Of a DNA stretch of 7,074 bases, positions 5,141 to 7,074 are shown piece after piece. A program made the translations under genes and the position numbers. This stretch comes from an uncultured Clostridia bacterium (GTDB taxonomy: Bacteria; Bacillota; Clostridia; Oscillospirales; Oscillospiraceae), in NCBI GenBank assembly GCA_937915065.1, contig CALDMR010000187.1:1-7074 (forward strand), read 5' to 3'. Under the pieces are notes generated by a model, which made no database searches, was not told the origin of the DNA, and saw only the letters and a list, made by a program, of their open reading frames with translations. Numbering within the stretch: position 1 is the stretch's first letter; each line of letters starts with the position of its first letter.

Positions 5141-6460
5141 ATGAAAAAAAAGTACAGCCCGGCCGGCTTGATTGTGATCTTGCTGGTCATTGTGCTGAGC
5201 ACATGGACGATCTTCAACGGCTTGAATCTCGGTATCGTCAAGATTCCCAGCGCGCAGGACGGCGTCGTTTTGGGCCTGGATCTGGTTGGCGGTGCTGAGA
5301 TTACTTACGAAGCCAATCTTGAGGATTCGGACATCTCGGCCGAGGAATTGAGCGAAAACATGAAGGTTGCGCAGACGATGCTGCGCCAGCGTTTGACCAT
5401 GGAAGGCTACACAGAAGCCGACGTGGTTCTCTCCGGTGATGACCGCATCGTGGTTACAATTCCGAATGTAAAGGATCCTGAGGAGGCTGTTCAGCTGCTC
5501 GGTTCCACTGCAAAGGTGACCTTCACCGACGCCGATAACAATGTGATTCTGACCGGAGACGATCTGACCGGTGCCAGCATGCGTTACGGTGATGTGAACG
5601 GAACCGGCTTTAACGAGTATTTTGTCGAGGTTTCCTTGAGTGCTGAGGGCCAGAAAAAGTTCACCGAAGCCACCAAGCGGGTTGCTGGCCGGACGGATGG
5701 TAAGAACTATATCGCCATTATTATGGATGACGAAGTGATCAGTGCCCCCTATGTGGACGCAAAATATGCATCCACCGGCATCGATAGTGAGCAGGTTTCC
5801 ATTACTGTCGGCTCTGACCGCAACAGCACGCCCGATTATGCCACACAGTTGGCCAATTTGATTGCTTCCGGCCAGCTGCCGTTCTCTCTGGAAAATATTC
5901 AGATGCAGTCGGTTTCTGCAACTTTGGGCATGGATTCCTTGAAAACCAGTATTCAGGCAGCTCTGATCGGCCTGCTGCTGATCGTCCTGTTTATGATTTT
6001 CTATTATCGTGTACTGGGTGTAGCCTCTGCCATTTCTCTGATTTTCTTTGGCGTGGTCTTTGTGGATATCATCGCTTTGAGCCAGTTGAACCTGACCCTG
6101 TCCGGTATTGCCGGTATCATCTTGACCCTGGGCATGGCGGTGGATGCGAATATTATTATCTTTGAACGTATCAAAGAAGAACTGCGTGCCGGCCGTACCA
6201 TCCGCGTGGCTACGGAAGCAGGTTTTAAGAACGCATTCTCTGCAATTCTGGACTCCAATGTTACAACCTGTATTGCGGCCTGCTGCTTGTGGTGGCAGGG
6301 TACCGGCACCATTGTCGGCTTTGCAAAGACGCTGCTGATCGGCGTGATTTTGTCCATGTTCACTATGCTGATCGTTACCCGCGTGATTTTGAAAACCTTT
6401 GCAAATCACAAGCCTAAGAGCCTGGCGGCCTACGGCATTAAGACAGGGGGTGCCGAATAA
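5141..6460 (+). CDS. secD: Protein translocase subunit SecD
   Basis: SecD pairs with SecF as an RND-family membrane subcomplex that helps SecYEG/SecA export proteins, using the ion gradient to pull substrates out on the outer side. From ATG 5141 the protein has 439 residues, normal for clostridial SecD. A short basic N-terminus leads into membrane segment 1 (about 9-27). The GLDLVGG motif follows (45-51), then the large extracytoplasmic P1 region (about 50-265), including SLSAEGQKKF (165-174) and NLIASGQLP (239-247). Five more membrane segments lie at roughly 272-290, 293-313, 318-340, 366-385 and 396-418. The RND signature GMAVDANIIIFERIKEEL (331-348) carries the conserved D335 linked to ion coupling. 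Starts at GTG 5123 or ATG 5126 would add five or six residues. The gene has its own promoter and overlaps secF at the stop codon. Confidence 0.95.
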   Translation: MKKKYSPAGLIVILLVIVLSTWTIFNGLNLGIVKIPSAQDGVVLGLDLVGGAEITYEANLEDSDISAEELSENMKVAQTMLRQRLTMEGYTEADVVLSGDDRIVVTIPNVKDPEEAVQLLGSTAKVTFTDADNNVILTGDDLTGASMRYGDVNGTGFNEYFVEVSLSAEGQKKFTEATKRVAGRTDGKNYIAIIMDDEVISAPYVDAKYASTGIDSEQVSITVGSDRNSTPDYATQLANLIASGQLPFSLENIQMQSVSATLGMDSLKTSIQAALIGLLLIVLFMIFYYRVLGVASAISLIFFGVVFVDIIALSQLNLTLSGIAGIILTLGMAVDANIIIFERIKEELRAGRTIRVATEAGFKNAFSAILDSNVTTCIAACCLWWQGTGTIVGFAKTLLIGVILSMFTMLIVTRVILKTFANHKPKSLAAYGIKTGGAE

Positions 6461-7074
6461 TGAAAGACTTTACGAAATCCACATTCAGCTTCGTACAGAA
6501 GTTTAAGATTTTCGGCATTATCTCCTTGATTCTGGCTGGAATCGGCGCTGGTTGCTTTATTGCAACTGTATTTGGCGCCAGCCCGTTCAACTTTGATATT
6601 GAGTTTGTTGGCGGTGTCAGCACCACTTATGATTTGGGTGTAAAGGTAGACAGCAGTGTGACTGACAAGGTCGATTCCATCGTGAACAAAGTCACTGGTT
6701 CCTATGCATCCTCTGTCCAGTCTACAGGCAATGATGGCAAGAGCGTTCTGATTAAGACCACTGAACTGGATAGTGAAACACGCGACGCTTTGTTTGAAGC
6801 GGTAAAGGCCGAGTATCCCAATGCGGAGTCCGGCGAAACCCAGTTCATTTCTGCTTCTGTGGGCGACGATCTGAAGGCTGCTGCTGTAAAGGCATCTCTG
6901 CTGGCAATCGTACTGATTTTGCTGTATATCACCTTCAGATTTGAGTTCCGTTCGGGCCTGGCTGCAGTGATTACGCTTTGCCATGATATTTGTGTGATGA
7001 TGGCGCTGTTCGCAATCCTCCAACTGCCCGTCAACATGAACTTTATTGCTGCAGCTTTGACTATTCTCGGCTAT
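6460..7074 (+). CDS. secF: Protein translocase subunit SecF, N-terminal part (partial)
   Basis: The frame is open from ATG 6460 to the window end (205 codons, no stop), so the C-terminal part lies outside. The start overlaps the secD stop (TAATG), which suggests translational coupling. AGGGGGTG (6445-6452) lies upstream as ribosome site. SecF is the obligate partner of SecD in the export complex. Visible features are membrane segment 1 (about 17-38), the DIEFVGG motif (46-52, usually xIDFTGG), a short extracytoplasmic domain (about 55-140), the VGDDL box (134-138), membrane segment 2 (about 142-159), FRFEFRSG (159-166), segment 3 with the conserved H175-D176 pair, and the start of segment 4 with NFIAAALTILGY (194-205). 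The secD neighbour and the HD and FIAA..TI.GY motifs make the call secure. E48 replaces the usual Asp of the DFTGG motif. Confidence 0.95.
   Translation, partial: MKDFTKSTFSFVQKFKIFGIISLILAGIGAGCFIATVFGASPFNFDIEFVGGVSTTYDLGVKVDSSVTDKVDSIVNKVTGSYASSVQSTGNDGKSVLIKTTELDSETRDALFEAVKAEYPNAESGETQFISASVGDDLKAAAVKASLLAIVLILLYITFRFEFRSGLAAVITLCHDICVMMALFAILQLPVNMNFIAAALTILGY

Noticed and set aside
238..6409. Very long open frames on the minus strand opposite leuB, coaX, the aminotransferase, purB and secD (about 270-450 codons each).
   Set aside because: Each is exactly codon-aligned with the sense gene. It stays open because the sense genes seldom use TTA, CTA and TCA codons, which read as stops in antisense. 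The translations are rich in His, Gln and Arg with no recognisable domains, and the sense genes are certain.

Overview
The window reads as ordinary core-metabolism chromosome from a Gram-positive anaerobe of the class Clostridia. This is an inference from moderately G+C-rich coding sequence, strong Shine-Dalgarno sites, separate secD and secF genes, and protein sequences that look like the Oscillospiraceae (Faecalibacterium/Gemmiger type). I see no phage, transposon, CRISPR, tRNA or rRNA signal. All seven genes lie on the + strand. The two end genes are cut by the window edges.

Region 1 (1-2203) is the 3' end of a leucine operon. It holds the tail of leuD (isopropylmalate dehydratase small subunit), leuB (isopropylmalate dehydrogenase), and a coaX-family gene (type III pantothenate kinase family) 31 bases after leuB. 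A clear Rho-independent terminator closes the unit. Leucine and pantothenate both derive from 2-ketoisovalerate, which may explain the pairing. The CoaX protein keeps the fold signature and the catalytic-loop Asp but lacks several ATP-site consensus residues, so its kinase activity is doubtful.

Region 2 (2204-5042) starts with a good sigma-A-type promoter whose -35 box lies inside an 8-bp inverted repeat. It drives a class-I (subgroup Ib) PLP aminotransferase of the aspartate type, then purB (adenylosuccinate lyase) 34 bases later. An aspartate aminotransferase makes the aspartate whose nitrogen enters purines through the two PurB reactions, so the pair is coherent. The PurB closely resembles the animal-type ADSL rather than the shorter Bacillus-type enzyme. 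A long stem-loop follows purB and may act as its terminator.

Region 3 (5039-7074) has its own near-consensus promoter, then secD and secF, the membrane partners of the SecYEG translocon. The secF start overlaps the secD stop. The promoter is packed with three inverted repeats. The last is a perfect 11-bp hairpin that would form the extreme 5' end of the secDF mRNA.

The most notable points are the CoaX ATP-site substitutions, the secDF promoter/5'-end structure, the inverted repeat around the aminotransferase -35 box, and the animal-like PurB. I do not see evidence for a previously undescribed multi-gene system here.
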